From Clostridium sp. C105KSO13 (GTDB taxonomy: Bacteria; Bacillota; Clostridia; Lachnospirales; Lachnospiraceae), in the NCBI RefSeq assembly GCF_001517425.1, contig NZ_FBWL01000162.1, positions 1 to 64,000 of the forward strand: a DNA stretch of 64,000 nucleotides, read 5' to 3'. Of the stretch, positions 9,650 through 19,008 are shown piece by piece. The notes beneath the pieces are model-generated. The model searched no databases and had not been told where the DNA came from. It saw only the letters and a program-made list of their open reading frames with translations. Positions within the stretch are counted from its first letter, which is position 1. Every line of letters starts with the position of its first letter. The position numbers were made by a program, and so were the translations under genes.

Positions 9650-10216
9650 TTGGGAAATTGGGAATATGAACAAATGAGGACGATTGTAATTGATGAATGT
9701 AAAAAAGCCCTGGAAGCCGTGGAGGCTGACAAAGTACAGACCTACCTGAAAATGATCACTGATGCAGAAAAGGTATTTTTCATTGGGGTTGGCAGGGTTC
9801 TGCTGTCGCTGGAGGCAATTGCGAAGCGCTATGCACACCTGGGCATTCGAACTGTTGTAGTAGGCCAGATAACGGAACCTGCAATTACACAAAAAGATAT
9901 CCTCGTCGTAGGTTCTGGCAGCGGGGAGACACTGTATCCTGCCGGTATCGCAAGAAAGGCGAAATCAATCGGTGCAAAGATAATTCATATAGGAAGCAAC
10001 CCGAACAGTTCTCTTAGGGAGGCGGCCGACCTGTTTGTGAGGATACCGGTGGAGAGCCGGGCAAAAAGAGAAGATGAAATCCATTCACTGCAGCCTATGA
10101 CCTCTCTATTTGAGCAGGCATTGCTGCTCTTTGGAGACACAACGGCAATGATGATGATAAAGGATAGAAAAATAGACATAGACAGTTTGTGGGAATACCA
10201 TGCAAACCTGGAGTGA
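9650..10216 (+). CDS. SIS-domain protein, 6-phospho-3-hexuloisomerase-like
   Basis: Sugar isomerase (SIS) fold close to 6-phospho-3-hexuloisomerase (HxlB/PHI), which interconverts 3-hexulose-6-phosphate and fructose-6-phosphate. About 188 residues. Family features are FFIGVGRVLLSLEAIAKRYAHLG, VVGSGSGET and the C-terminal QPMTSLFEQALLLFGD. The TTG at 9650 has AGGTGA five bases upstream; GTG at 9641 and ATG at 9674 are alternatives. No hexulose-phosphate synthase (HxlA) is nearby, so formaldehyde fixation is unlikely; conversion of an imported sugar's phosphate with the RpiB-like enzyme is the better inference. Confidence 0.8.
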   Translation: MGNWEYEQMRTIVIDECKKALEAVEADKVQTYLKMITDAEKVFFIGVGRVLLSLEAIAKRYAHLGIRTVVVGQITEPAITQKDILVVGSGSGETLYPAGIARKAKSIGAKIIHIGSNPNSSLREAADLFVRIPVESRAKREDEIHSLQPMTSLFEQALLLFGDTTAMMMIKDRKIDIDSLWEYHANLE

Positions 10217-10246
10217 AAATTAGAATAAATAAATGCAACTGTAGGG

Positions 10247-10299
10247 GCAAAAAGAAGCTGGCTGTTATTGATTTACAATAGCAGGCGGCTTCTTTTTGC
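10247..10299. terminator. Bidirectional terminator between convergent genes
   Basis: A long inverted repeat: GCAAAAAGAAGC and GCTTCTTTTTGC form the outer stem and CTGTTATTG/CAATAGCAG the inner stem. A- and T-rich outer arms give a U-tract on either strand. It separates the sugar operon from the MerR-like gene on the other strand. Confidence 0.85.
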
Positions 10300-10317
10300 A
10301 TGGAGTCTTGGGATGTA

Positions 10318-11157
10318 CTATGTAAAGAGCTTTTTTAACTTGCCCAGGGGTTTCTCACGTGCGGTTTCTCGGCGGCTTGCCTGCTGCTGGCGGATCAGGC
10401 AATCTAATTTACGGAAATGCTCTTCCTCTTGGCGTTCTTTTGTCTGAAACAGGAGATCCATTTCACGCATGACGTTTTTGGTGACGGTCTGGCTGAGATC
10501 GCTTTTTAAAGTTTCATTATTGGCAGTGACAACCTCTGTTAGAACATCACCGATTAGGAAGCGGACTTGCTCCAGTTGTGTGGCAGGAATCACCTCTGTA
10601 TCTGTAATACTCAGCTCTCCGGAAGTTTCTTTTGAAGAGGTTTCCTGTACGGCAGGTTTGTCCTGCTTGTCAGATTTGTCCGTACTGTCAGCTTTTTGCA
10701 GGCTGCCAGATTTGTCCTGTGCGTCAGATTTGCATATATTGGTGTACTTTTCTTTGTCCGAGGGCTTGTCCCCTGCAGCAGGTTTGTCCGAGGCCGGCTC
10801 GGGATCAATATTACCTGATTTTATGTCTTTAGAATCATTCTCCTCCCCTTTGTGAGAGGGCTTATTCCCGGCAGCCTTTTTAATGCTCTCAGCTTTTGGC
10901 TCTGCAGAGTTTTGAAGTTTAAGACGTGTCTGCTTCAACTCGGGGATAATGGGTTTTAAGTCCTTAAGAAGCATACCTTCATCCTTTAGTTTTTTAATAC
11001 AACGGAAAAGCTGTATATCATCCTTTGTATAATATCGATGCCCCATTTCTGTGCGTCCAATTTTCAGATCCAGTTCTTCTTCCCAGTAACGCAATACATG
11101 GGATTCGACTTTAACCTGTTTGGCGGCCTCAGAAATCATAAATCTGACCTCACCCAT
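10318..11157 (-). CDS. MerR-type DNA-binding protein with a charged low-complexity region
   Basis: About 279 residues. An N-terminal MerR-like winged helix-turn-helix (MISEAAKQVKVESHVLRYWE, then GRTEMGHRYYTKDDIQLF) is followed not by a ligand domain but by a long Lys/Asp/Ser-rich stretch with repeated DKSDKQDKP-like units (about 100-190), then a helical C-terminal part (VTKNVMREMDLLFQTKERQEEEHFRKLDCLIRQQ when read in two pieces). The ATG at 11157 has AAGGAGG 12 bases upstream. Similar proteins are annotated only as MerR-family regulators; a chromosome-organising role like RacA is possible but unsupported. The target is unknown. Confidence 0.75.
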   Translation of the reverse strand: MGEVRFMISEAAKQVKVESHVLRYWEEELDLKIGRTEMGHRYYTKDDIQLFRCIKKLKDEGMLLKDLKPIIPELKQTRLKLQNSAEPKAESIKKAAGNKPSHKGEENDSKDIKSGNIDPEPASDKPAAGDKPSDKEKYTNICKSDAQDKSGSLQKADSTDKSDKQDKPAVQETSSKETSGELSITDTEVIPATQLEQVRFLIGDVLTEVVTANNETLKSDLSQTVTKNVMREMDLLFQTKERQEEEHFRKLDCLIRQQQASRRETAREKPLGKLKKLFT

Positions 11158-11208
11158 ATTATACTTATACCTCCTTAAACATGGTACTCTTATTCTTCGT
11201 TCTGTGTT

Positions 11209-11235
11209 ATTATACCATATAGAGAGTAAAAACAA
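11209..11235 (-). promoter_or_regulatory. Promoter of the MerR-like gene
   Basis: On the reverse strand TTGTTT is followed after 15 bases by TATAAT preceded by TGG, an extended -10 form. The short spacing and poor -35 suggest dependence on an activator or on the extended -10; 15-19 base spacing changes are typical of MerR-controlled promoters. Confidence 0.5.
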
Positions 11236-11341
11236 GTGGGTAATCGTTCGTCAAATTGCGGCAGAATATGTGTTACAGCCCCGCTATTGGCTAAGCTATA
11301 AGGGTTACCCAGACTGAAACCAGCAAAGGAGAGGATAGAAC

Positions 11342-12595
11342 ATGGAGACATCATTTTACAGGCAGAACAGAAAAGAATTTGCGGATTATATGGAGCCGGG
11401 GGAGGCGGCATTATTTTATTGCGGAGAGACGATAAGAAGGTCCTGCGATGAGAATTACGACTTTTTTGCAAACCGTAATTTTATTTATCTGTGTGGGATA
11501 AACCAGAAGGAGAGTATACTGCTCTTGGAGAAAGAGGGAGAATCCTGCCTTGAGACACTATATATCATGGAACCGGATTTTATGAAAGAACGCTGGGAGG
11601 GAAGCCGGATAACTGCCGAGAGAGCGGAAGCAATATCCGGTATTTCGAATATTAAGTTTATAAAAGAGTTTCCGAATGATGTGAAAAGAGTCTTTGAAAA
11701 AATTGGCGTGAATGCAGTTTATCTTGATATAGACAGGGTATCGGGGCAGCTTTTGAAGAGTTGTGCAGATAGAATGCAGGAATATCTGAATCAGACCTAC
11801 CCTCATGTAAAAGTTAATAATGCACTGCCTGTTATGAAAAAGCTGCGTACTATAAAGAAACCCTGTGAAATAAAGGCAATGGAAATAGCGCAGAAAATCA
11901 CGAAAGCAGGAATCGAGGCCATGATGAAGAGTTCCCGCCCCGGTATGTACGAGTACCAGTATAAAGCGGAATACGATTACGCGCTGGCTCAGCATAATGG
12001 TGTGGCGGCACCATTTTCAATTATAAGTGCAGGGAAAAATAATTTCTGCATCCATTATGACAGCTTTACCGGCCAGGCTGCAGATGGAGACATGATTTTA
12101 AATGATGTGGGTGCACGCTGGGACTATGAGGTGACGGATGTGTCCAGGGGCTGGCCCTGCAACGGTAAGTTTTCTGATAAACAGCGTCTTCTGTATGAGT
12201 GCGCTTACCGTACATCAGAATATATGTTTCAAACACTGAAGCCGGGTATCCCAATGGAGGAAGTTGATAACACAATCCGCAGATACAATTATGAGCAGCT
12301 AAAGGAAGCCGGAATCTGCAAAAGCTACGATGAAGTCGGAACCTATATGTGGCATAAAGGGGCACATCATGTAGGCCTTGACGTACATGACGCTGTAGAC
12401 GCAGCAGATGCCGTTACTGCACCGGGAATGGTATTTTGCATTGATGTAGGAATCTACCATGAGGAGTGGGGAATCGGATTCCGTCTGGAGGATAACTGCC
12501 TGATCACCGAAGATGGGTGCAGCAACTTATCAAAGGATACACCGAGAACTGTTGAGGAGATTGAAAGTATTATGAAAAAAGGGACACTGCACTAG
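11342..12595 (+). CDS. Xaa-Pro peptidase (aminopeptidase P family, M24B)
   Basis: Dinuclear-metal peptidase releasing N-terminal residues linked to proline. 417 residues. An N-terminal creatinase-like domain (about 1-165) precedes the pita-bread catalytic domain. The expected metal ligands are present: Asp in NDVGARWDYEVTDVSRGWP (two Asp), His in HHVGLDVHD, Glu in FRLEDNCLI and in IDVGIYHEEWG. AAAGGAGAGG lies just before the ATG. It appears monocistronic; the ferredoxin gene converges on it. Confidence 0.9.
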   Translation: METSFYRQNRKEFADYMEPGEAALFYCGETIRRSCDENYDFFANRNFIYLCGINQKESILLLEKEGESCLETLYIMEPDFMKERWEGSRITAERAEAISGISNIKFIKEFPNDVKRVFEKIGVNAVYLDIDRVSGQLLKSCADRMQEYLNQTYPHVKVNNALPVMKKLRTIKKPCEIKAMEIAQKITKAGIEAMMKSSRPGMYEYQYKAEYDYALAQHNGVAAPFSIISAGKNNFCIHYDSFTGQAADGDMILNDVGARWDYEVTDVSRGWPCNGKFSDKQRLLYECAYRTSEYMFQTLKPGIPMEEVDNTIRRYNYEQLKEAGICKSYDEVGTYMWHKGAHHVGLDVHDAVDAADAVTAPGMVFCIDVGIYHEEWGIGFRLEDNCLITEDGCSNLSKDTPRTVEEIESIMKKGTLH

Positions 12596-12606
12596 TGCAC
12601 TGCCCC
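12575..12606 (-). terminator. Terminator of the ferredoxin gene, overlapping the peptidase 3' end
   Basis: Read on the reverse strand, GGGGCAGTGCAC and GTGCAGTGTCCC form an imperfect stem followed by TTTTTT. The structure includes the last codons of the convergent peptidase gene. Confidence 0.55.
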
Positions 12607-12641
12607 TCTTAACACGTTGTGATCACTTTACGATATAGGAA

Positions 12642-12983
<342 letters not shown>

Positions 12984-13032
12984 TCACAAGATTAGTGTAT
13001 AGTATATAAGTAGAAATTTGGAGGCAATCATT

Positions 13033-14193
13033 ATGAATAGAAGATGGACAGCCATTATACCTGCATTACTCGGCATTATGCTGACGGTTTCCGCCTGCGG
13101 CAAAGAGGACACACCGACATTTACAGGTAATACAACAGAGGAACCAGCCTACCAGGGCAGCTTGAATGTGATTTCACCCACAGCGTATAATAATGTGCGC
13201 GGACTGAAAATAGAGCAGGGGACTTATATATCTATTATTGGAAAAGACAGCAGCTCTGCATATTGGATGGAAATAAAAAGAGGTGTAGAGCAGGCGGCAG
13301 CGGACCTAAACAAGGCGTTGGGGTATACCGGAGATAAAGAGATTAAAGCTACGTATAACGCACCGGAAGATATGGAGAATATTGATGAACAGGTGAACCT
13401 TCTGGATGAAGAGCTTGCACGATATCCGGACGCGCTGGGAATTGCCAGTATTGATGCAGAAGCATGCAAGGTACAGTTTGATCTGGCTACGGAGAATGGA
13501 ATCCCTATTATTGCTCTGGATTCGGGCAATTCTTATCAGGGGATACAGTGTACAGTAGGGACAGATAATGCAGAAGCCGCGGGGACGGGAGCATACAAAT
13601 TAAGCGATGAGATGGAAGATGAGGGAAGCATCCTTCTCCTTATACATGATTCAAAGTCGGCATCAAGTCTGGAGCGCCTGGAGGGCTTTAAGAATGAGAT
13701 AGAAGAGAGGCATCCCGGGGTTTCCATCGCGGAAACGCTCTATTTGGACAAGATGGATGACATGAAAAAGGATATTGCAGAAGAGAAGAACAAGTCCAAA
13801 AAAGAAGACGAAAAAGAGGTTATTTCTGAGGACTTGACCGATGCGGATGTTGTGGCATATTATTTGGAAAAGCACCCTGACGTTAAAGGCTGTTTTGGAA
13901 CAAATGCTGTGGCAACTCAACTTGGCCTGAAGACACTGAGGCAGGAGAACAAGACAGAAGATATAGTATTGATGGGATTCGATGCAGGAAAAGAACAGAT
14001 TAATGCGCTGAAAAGCGGGGAGATTAAAGGTCTCGTGGTGCAGAATTCATTTGGAATCGGTTATGCTTCGGTAATAGCTGCTTCACGGTCTATACTGGAG
14101 ATTGGAAATGAGGCGAAAGTGAACACCGGATATATATGGGTTACAGAGGACAACCTTGAAGAAGAGTCTATACAGAACATGCTGTATCAATAA
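13033..14193 (+). CDS. Isolated periplasmic-type sugar-binding lipoprotein
   Basis: Extracytoplasmic solute-binding lipoprotein of the RbsB/LacI-like type. 386 residues from the ATG at 13033 (GGAGG eight bases upstream). The signal peptide ends in VSAC with the lipid-attachment Cys at residue 22. The binding fold starts near YISIIGKDSSSAYWMEIKRG. An unusual Lys/Glu-rich insertion (KKDIAEEKNKSKKEDEKEV, about residues 245-263) interrupts the C-terminal lobe. No transporter genes accompany it; a two-component system converges on it from the right, so a sensory role is conceivable. Confidence 0.85.
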   Translation: MNRRWTAIIPALLGIMLTVSACGKEDTPTFTGNTTEEPAYQGSLNVISPTAYNNVRGLKIEQGTYISIIGKDSSSAYWMEIKRGVEQAAADLNKALGYTGDKEIKATYNAPEDMENIDEQVNLLDEELARYPDALGIASIDAEACKVQFDLATENGIPIIALDSGNSYQGIQCTVGTDNAEAAGTGAYKLSDEMEDEGSILLLIHDSKSASSLERLEGFKNEIEERHPGVSIAETLYLDKMDDMKKDIAEEKNKSKKEDEKEVISEDLTDADVVAYYLEKHPDVKGCFGTNAVATQLGLKTLRQENKTEDIVLMGFDAGKEQINALKSGEIKGLVVQNSFGIGYASVIAASRSILEIGNEAKVNTGYIWVTEDNLEEESIQNMLYQ

Positions 14194-14213
14194 AAAGAGT
14201 AAGTATATGCAGA

Positions 14214-14256
14214 TTGAGGTTATGGGAGAGAAATCCATAACCTCAATTAATTTTTT
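14214..14256. terminator. Bidirectional terminator between lipoprotein and histidine kinase genes
   Basis: TTGAGGTTATGG and CCATAACCTCAA form a perfect 12-bp stem with a nine-base loop, followed by TTAATTTTTT. It ends the lipoprotein transcript and, by its position, the convergent kinase transcript. Confidence 0.85.
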
Positions 14257-15685
14257 ACAGAACTTCCATTTTAACTTTTGACTCGGGTTTACTTAAGGAG
14301 AAGATAAATTCGGTCCCTACCCCTTCTGTACTTATGACATTGATATGCTCATCATGGGCCTGTATGGCCTCTTTCACGATAGCCAGACCCAGTCCGGTTC
14401 CCTTTTTATCCTTTCCCCGTGAGAGATCAGATTTATAGAAGCGTTCCCAAATTTTGTTGAGCTCTTTGCGGGGAATCCCAATGCCTGAATCTTTAACAGA
14501 AATGAAAATCTTCTCGCCGCGCTGGCTCACTTCAATGATGACCTCCGATTCGTTTTCGCTGAATTTGACAGCGTTATCTATAAGGTTATACAGGACCTGC
14601 TGAATTTTGCCCTTATCGGCATATACAATGGGGGGATCATGGAGCAGGAGCAGCCGGATAGATATGCGTTTGCTGGTGCACACACCCTCAAAAGAGGCGG
14701 CAGTATTCTTGATCATTTCCTGAATATCAAAATCGCTTTTCGCAAGCATCAGCTCTTTTGTATCAAATTCATTCAGAGTTAGCAGATCTTTTGTCAGGTC
14801 GGTCAGTCGCTCTGTTTCAAACAGAATAATATCCAAATATTTTCCGTAAAGCTCCTGGGGGATAGTGCCGTCAGTCATGGCTTCCACATAACCTTTGATG
14901 GAGGTAAGGGGGGAACGGAAGTCATGGGAAACATTTGCCACAATCTTCTTTTGATACTCCTCCATATCCCTAAGCTGGGCGGACATATAGTTCATGGAGG
15001 CTGAAAGATAGCCTATTTCGTCATGTGTGTAAACAGGAATCTCGTAGATCAGATTGCCTGTTGCATATTGTTTGGCGGCCTCTGTAATTTGTCTTAAGGG
15101 GCGATATATAAAAAAATGAAAGCCCAGCAATATTATAAAAGATAAAACAAAAATGGCAGCAATCGTGATATAGACGGAAAACATCATCTGATCGCAGACT
15201 TCCTGTATTAAAGAGACTGGTTTGTGAATCAAGATATAACCTTTGATGTAAAAGCCCCGTGTCACAGGAGCCATAACGGTTATCACATCTTCCTTAAAAT
15301 GTCCATGATAGTCCCCTGTAATATACTGGTTGCTTCCGATTTCTGCAGGATCAAAGTTTTCAATTGCAGCGGGAGCAGTTGTGTTGTCCAGGTTGGCAGA
15401 GGTTATCAATATACCGTCAGAATCTACGAACCAAAGAGAGGAGTTCAGATATAATCTCATGGCATTGAGCTGGTTGTGGACAGCCCACGCAGAACCTCCC
15501 TCCATAAAATAGGAAGGCAGGTAGTCGTTGGAGATTAAGGTGGCTTCTTTGTATAAGTTGTGGGAATCGTTTTCCATTAATTTATCCATCATAAGCTGGC
15601 TTGTCAGGATGCTCACTGTAAAAAAGCTTAAGAAACCAAAAACAATATAAATTCCGATAAATTTTAAGTACAGAGTACTTTTCAT
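14255..15685 (-). CDS. Sensor histidine kinase (HAMP, HisKA)
   Basis: Membrane sensor kinase of 476 residues that should phosphorylate the adjacent response regulator. It has a membrane helix at about 7-27, an extracellular sensor region (about 30-165), a second helix (about 170-192), HAMP, then HisKA with the phosphorylated His in VANVSHDFRSP (H254). The ATPase domain shows the N box (NLIDNAVKFS), DSGIGIP and GTGLGLAIVKE. Closest in architecture to PhoR/ResE-type kinases. The signal is unknown. It lies downstream of its regulator in one operon. Confidence 0.93.
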   Translation of the reverse strand: MKSTLYLKFIGIYIVFGFLSFFTVSILTSQLMMDKLMENDSHNLYKEATLISNDYLPSYFMEGGSAWAVHNQLNAMRLYLNSSLWFVDSDGILITSANLDNTTAPAAIENFDPAEIGSNQYITGDYHGHFKEDVITVMAPVTRGFYIKGYILIHKPVSLIQEVCDQMMFSVYITIAAIFVLSFIILLGFHFFIYRPLRQITEAAKQYATGNLIYEIPVYTHDEIGYLSASMNYMSAQLRDMEEYQKKIVANVSHDFRSPLTSIKGYVEAMTDGTIPQELYGKYLDIILFETERLTDLTKDLLTLNEFDTKELMLAKSDFDIQEMIKNTAASFEGVCTSKRISIRLLLLHDPPIVYADKGKIQQVLYNLIDNAVKFSENESEVIIEVSQRGEKIFISVKDSGIGIPRKELNKIWERFYKSDLSRGKDKKGTGLGLAIVKEAIQAHDEHINVISTEGVGTEFIFSLSKPESKVKMEVL

Positions 15686-15713
15686 GCGGCACTTCCTTCT
15701 TGATAAAGTATTA

Positions 15714-16415
15714 CTATTTTAATTCGAACTTATAACCGATTCCCCATACGGTACTAAGTCCCCAGGAAGAGTGATCTTTAATCTTCTCCCGCAGGCGTTT
15801 GATGTGGACATCGACAGTTCTGGTATCGCCGATATACTCATACCCCCAGATCTGGTCTAAAAGCTGTTCCCGTGTAAATACCTGATTAGGCGAAGAGGCC
15901 AGAAAATATAGGAGTTCCAGTTCCTTAGGCGGCATCTCCACCGGGCGGCCGTCACAGACAACAGAATAATTCGTCAGGTTGATGGTCAGATTGTCGTACT
16001 CCACACACTTTGTTTTGTCCTCCGTGGAATTTTCTGTTTTAACCGGATGGTATCTGCGAAGGACAGCACGGACCCGGGCTACCATTTCTTTCGAATCAAA
16101 AGGCTTCATGATATAATCATCTGCACCCAGCTCCAGTCCCAGTACCTTATCAAACACCTCCCCCTTAGCGGAGAGCATGATAATCGGGACAGATGATTTG
16201 GCTCGGATCTCCCTGCAGACCTGATAACCATCCATGCCGGGAAGCATCAGATCCAAAAGAATTAAATTAGGCTGGTAAGCTTCAAAAGCAGACAGCGCAT
16301 CCTCTCCGTTATAAACAATCTTCGTATCAAAACATTCCTTCACAAGATAAAGTGAAATCAGTTCTGCAATATTCTCATCATCGTCTACAACCAAAATTTT
16401 CTGTTTTACAACCAT
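15714..16415 (-). CDS. OmpR-family response regulator
   Basis: DNA-binding regulator of 233 residues, partner of the following kinase. The receiver domain has the acidic pocket (VVDDDEN), phosphoacceptor Asp55 in LILLDLMLPGMDG, and the conserved Lys in YIMKPFD. The C-terminal winged-helix ends with TRTVDVHIKRLREKI and WGIGYKFE, typical of OmpR/PhoB. The start at 16415 is supported by GGGAGG six bases upstream. The kinase gene begins 28 bases after its stop. Confidence 0.95.
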   Translation of the reverse strand: MVVKQKILVVDDDENIAELISLYLVKECFDTKIVYNGEDALSAFEAYQPNLILLDLMLPGMDGYQVCREIRAKSSVPIIMLSAKGEVFDKVLGLELGADDYIMKPFDSKEMVARVRAVLRRYHPVKTENSTEDKTKCVEYDNLTINLTNYSVVCDGRPVEMPPKELELLYFLASSPNQVFTREQLLDQIWGYEYIGDTRTVDVHIKRLREKIKDHSSWGLSTVWGIGYKFELK

Positions 16416-16463
16416 GATTAACCTCCCTACTTTCTCATGTTTTACGGGTCTCAAAGTCATGTC

Positions 16464-16483
16464 TTTTCATGCAAGCATGAAAA
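16464..16483. repeat. Short perfect inverted repeat between mutS2 and the response regulator
   Basis: TTTTCATGC and GCATGAAAA with a two-base centre, with further CATG copies alongside. It may be a regulator site for the two-component operon or part of a weak transcript end for mutS2. Confidence 0.4.
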
Positions 16484-16506
16484 AGCATGATTTTTTGAAC
16501 CTGGTA

Positions 16507-18882
16507 TCATTTTAATTCTACGATTGTGACGCCGGCGTCGCCTTCTCCAAATTCTCCCAGCCGGTATGATTTTACATGCTTTTGGCGGCGAAGATATTCG
16601 TGAATTCCTTTTCGCAGTGCACCGGTGCCCTTCCCGTGTACTATGCGCACGGTATCCAGGTGGGAGAGAAGGGCGTCATCCAAGTATTTATCCAGCTCTG
16701 AAACAGCCTCGTCCACAGTCTTTCCGAGAAGATTGATTTCGGGTCTGACAGACAGGGACTTGCTCATTTTCAACCGTCCTTTTGAAGTCTGCTTCATATT
16801 CTTAGAGGTGTAGGAAGCTGGCTCGTTTACAATTTCTAAGTCAGAAATATTTACCTGAGAGCGCAGAATTCCCATCTGTACGGTCAGGTTTCCTCGGGAA
16901 TCCGGAAGGGAGCTGACAGTTCCGGTTAAATTCAAGCTCAGCACCCGGACAGACTCTCCAAGTTTAAAATCCTCCGGCTTATATGACTTTTTCTGCCTTC
17001 TTACTGGCAGTGCGTTGGAAGCGGAGGTTTCCTTTATCTTCTTGCGCAGGCGCTCCCGCTCCTTTTCCATATCTGCGGCCGAAACATTTTCCCTGCCAAA
17101 TTTGCGGAAGTTCTTCATGGTCTCGTCGGCCAGTTCTTTTGCCTCACGCAAAATGGAACCGGCTTTCTCATTTGCTTCCCTGAGAATACGATCCCGCTGT
17201 TCCTCTGTCTTTTCCTGCTTTTGCTTTGCCTGGGTTTTTAATGCTTCTATTTCACGTTTATAGGCACTGATTGACGCTTGTTCTTTTTCAATGGTTCGTT
17301 TGCTTCTCTCCAGATTCGTCAGCATATCTTCGAAGGAGACATCCTGTTCCGTCAGATGCTGCTTTGCATCTTCAATAATGTAATCCGGAAGTCCAAGTTT
17401 ACCAGATATGGCAAACGCATTACTCTTACCGGGAACTCCGATCAGAAGCCGGTAGGTGGGTTTCAGGCTTTCTACATCAAATTCGCAGCTTGCATTTTCC
17501 ACACCTTGTGTAGTCAGCGCATAAACTTTTAATTCGCTGTAGTGTGTGGTTGCCATTGTGCGGATATTTCGATTGTGCAAATGAGATAAAATAGCAATTG
17601 CAAGTGCCGCGCCCTCTGTTGGGTCTGTGCCCGCTCCCAGTTCATCGAACAGAACCAGTGATTTCTCATCCACAGACTGAAGAAAAGAAACAATGTTAGT
17701 CATGTGGGAGGAGAAAGTACTTAAGCTCTGCTCTATGCTTTGCTCATCACCGATATCTGCGTAAACCTGATGAAAAATAGCAAATTCCGATCGGTCTTTG
17801 GCAGGTATGTGCAGGCCGGACTGGGCCATTAAAGTAAGCAGTCCCACTGTTTTCAGCGAAACCGTCTTGCCGCCGGTGTTGGGACCGGTTACGATTAACA
17901 TGGTGAAATCCTCTCCCAGAGTGACAGTAATCGGAACAACTTTTTTAGGATTCAGCAGGGGATGGCGCCCTTCCCGGATATGGATGCGCCCTTTTGTATT
18001 CAGCATCGGGCGGCTGCCGTTTATAGAAAGAGCGTAGGCTCCCCGGGCAAATATAAAATCCAAATCTGTTAATACTTTATAATCTGTATGGATTTCTTCT
18101 ATATATTCTGCGACATCTGAGCTTAATCGAGCTAGAATGACCTGAATTTCTTCCTGTTCTTTGGCATAGAGTTCCTTTAAGTCGTTGTTCAACTTTACAA
18201 CAGCCATTGGCTCGATAAATAAAGTAGAGCCGGAAGAAGACTGGTCGTGTATCATACCGCTCACATGATTGCGGTGTTCCGCCTTCACCGGGATACAATA
18301 CCGGTCTCCGCGCATGGTAATAATAGGGTCCTGCAGATAAGTGCGCAGTGACCCATTCACCAGATTAGTTAATGTGGCATGTACTTTATCATTGATGGAG
18401 CCGATATTCCTACGGATACTCTTCAAAGTGCTGCTTGCATCGTCGCTGATTTCATCCTCTCCCGGTATACAGCGCTCGATCTCGTTCGTCAGCAATGTCA
18501 GCGGCTCCAATTGTTCGAAATAGGTATCCAGGCAGTCAGATAAATCTTCCTGTGTATCGTGACGTCCGTAAGATTTGGCACGGCCCGCCGTTTTTAAAAG
18601 TCTGCAAATGCGAAGTAATTCACCGCTTCCCAGAACACCGCCGATTTCCAGCCGCTTCAAAGACTCACCTACAGGAAAGGCATCACTAAAAGAAAGCCTT
18701 CCTTTTTTGACTATCCGTGTAAATGCCGCCGCAGTCTGCTCCTGACAGGTATCGATGCGTGACCGGTCTGTCATTGGTTTTAGCTTCCGACAGAGCTGCT
18801 TTCCCCTCATAGAGGAGGCTTGTTCTTCTAAAAGTGCCGTGATTTTATAAAATTCCAGTTTATTTAAAGTTTTCTGATTCAT
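16507..18882 (-). CDS. mutS2: MutS2 ATPase/endonuclease with Smr domain
   Basis: MutS paralogue that lacks the mismatch-recognition domain; in Bacillus it has been linked to recombination control and rescue of collided ribosomes. 791 residues. It has a core and clamp region, ATPase domain with Walker A VTGPNTGGKTVSLKT and Walker B LVLFDELGAGTDPTEG, a long coiled coil (about 515-620), a KOW-like segment (LGESVRVLSLNLTGTV), and a C-terminal Smr nuclease domain with VRIVHGKGTGALR. The start at 18882 has AAAGGTGAG four bases upstream; the frame is open to 18909. A TGGTAGAAT extended -10 element lies upstream. Confidence 0.95.
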   Translation of the reverse strand: MNQKTLNKLEFYKITALLEEQASSMRGKQLCRKLKPMTDRSRIDTCQEQTAAAFTRIVKKGRLSFSDAFPVGESLKRLEIGGVLGSGELLRICRLLKTAGRAKSYGRHDTQEDLSDCLDTYFEQLEPLTLLTNEIERCIPGEDEISDDASSTLKSIRRNIGSINDKVHATLTNLVNGSLRTYLQDPIITMRGDRYCIPVKAEHRNHVSGMIHDQSSSGSTLFIEPMAVVKLNNDLKELYAKEQEEIQVILARLSSDVAEYIEEIHTDYKVLTDLDFIFARGAYALSINGSRPMLNTKGRIHIREGRHPLLNPKKVVPITVTLGEDFTMLIVTGPNTGGKTVSLKTVGLLTLMAQSGLHIPAKDRSEFAIFHQVYADIGDEQSIEQSLSTFSSHMTNIVSFLQSVDEKSLVLFDELGAGTDPTEGAALAIAILSHLHNRNIRTMATTHYSELKVYALTTQGVENASCEFDVESLKPTYRLLIGVPGKSNAFAISGKLGLPDYIIEDAKQHLTEQDVSFEDMLTNLERSKRTIEKEQASISAYKREIEALKTQAKQKQEKTEEQRDRILREANEKAGSILREAKELADETMKNFRKFGRENVSAADMEKERERLRKKIKETSASNALPVRRQKKSYKPEDFKLGESVRVLSLNLTGTVSSLPDSRGNLTVQMGILRSQVNISDLEIVNEPASYTSKNMKQTSKGRLKMSKSLSVRPEINLLGKTVDEAVSELDKYLDDALLSHLDTVRIVHGKGTGALRKGIHEYLRRQKHVKSYRLGEFGEGDAGVTIVELK

Positions 18883-18956
18883 AATTCTCACCTTTTTACT
18901 TAAAATCATGCATATATTCTACCATATCTTGTTTAACATTAGTAGCTTAAATCTTA

Positions 18957-18985
18957 TTGAACATTTTAAATGAATCAGTTATACT
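18957..18985 (+). promoter_or_regulatory. Sigma-A promoter of the HtrA-like gene
   Basis: TTGAAC and TATACT separated by exactly 17 bases, about 25 bases before the AAAGGAG ribosome binding site of the gene at 19009. Confidence 0.7.
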
Positions 18986-19008
18986 ATATTTTAAAGGAGA
19001 TTAAGCCT

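Noticed and set aside
10469-10855. Forward-strand frames over the MerR-like gene
   Set aside because: They mirror the Lys/Asp/Ser-rich repeats of the reverse-strand gene and have no ribosome binding site.
16464-16483. Terminator between mutS2 and the response regulator
   Set aside because: The repeat is perfect but has no T-run on the strand that would be transcribed; listed only as an inverted repeat.
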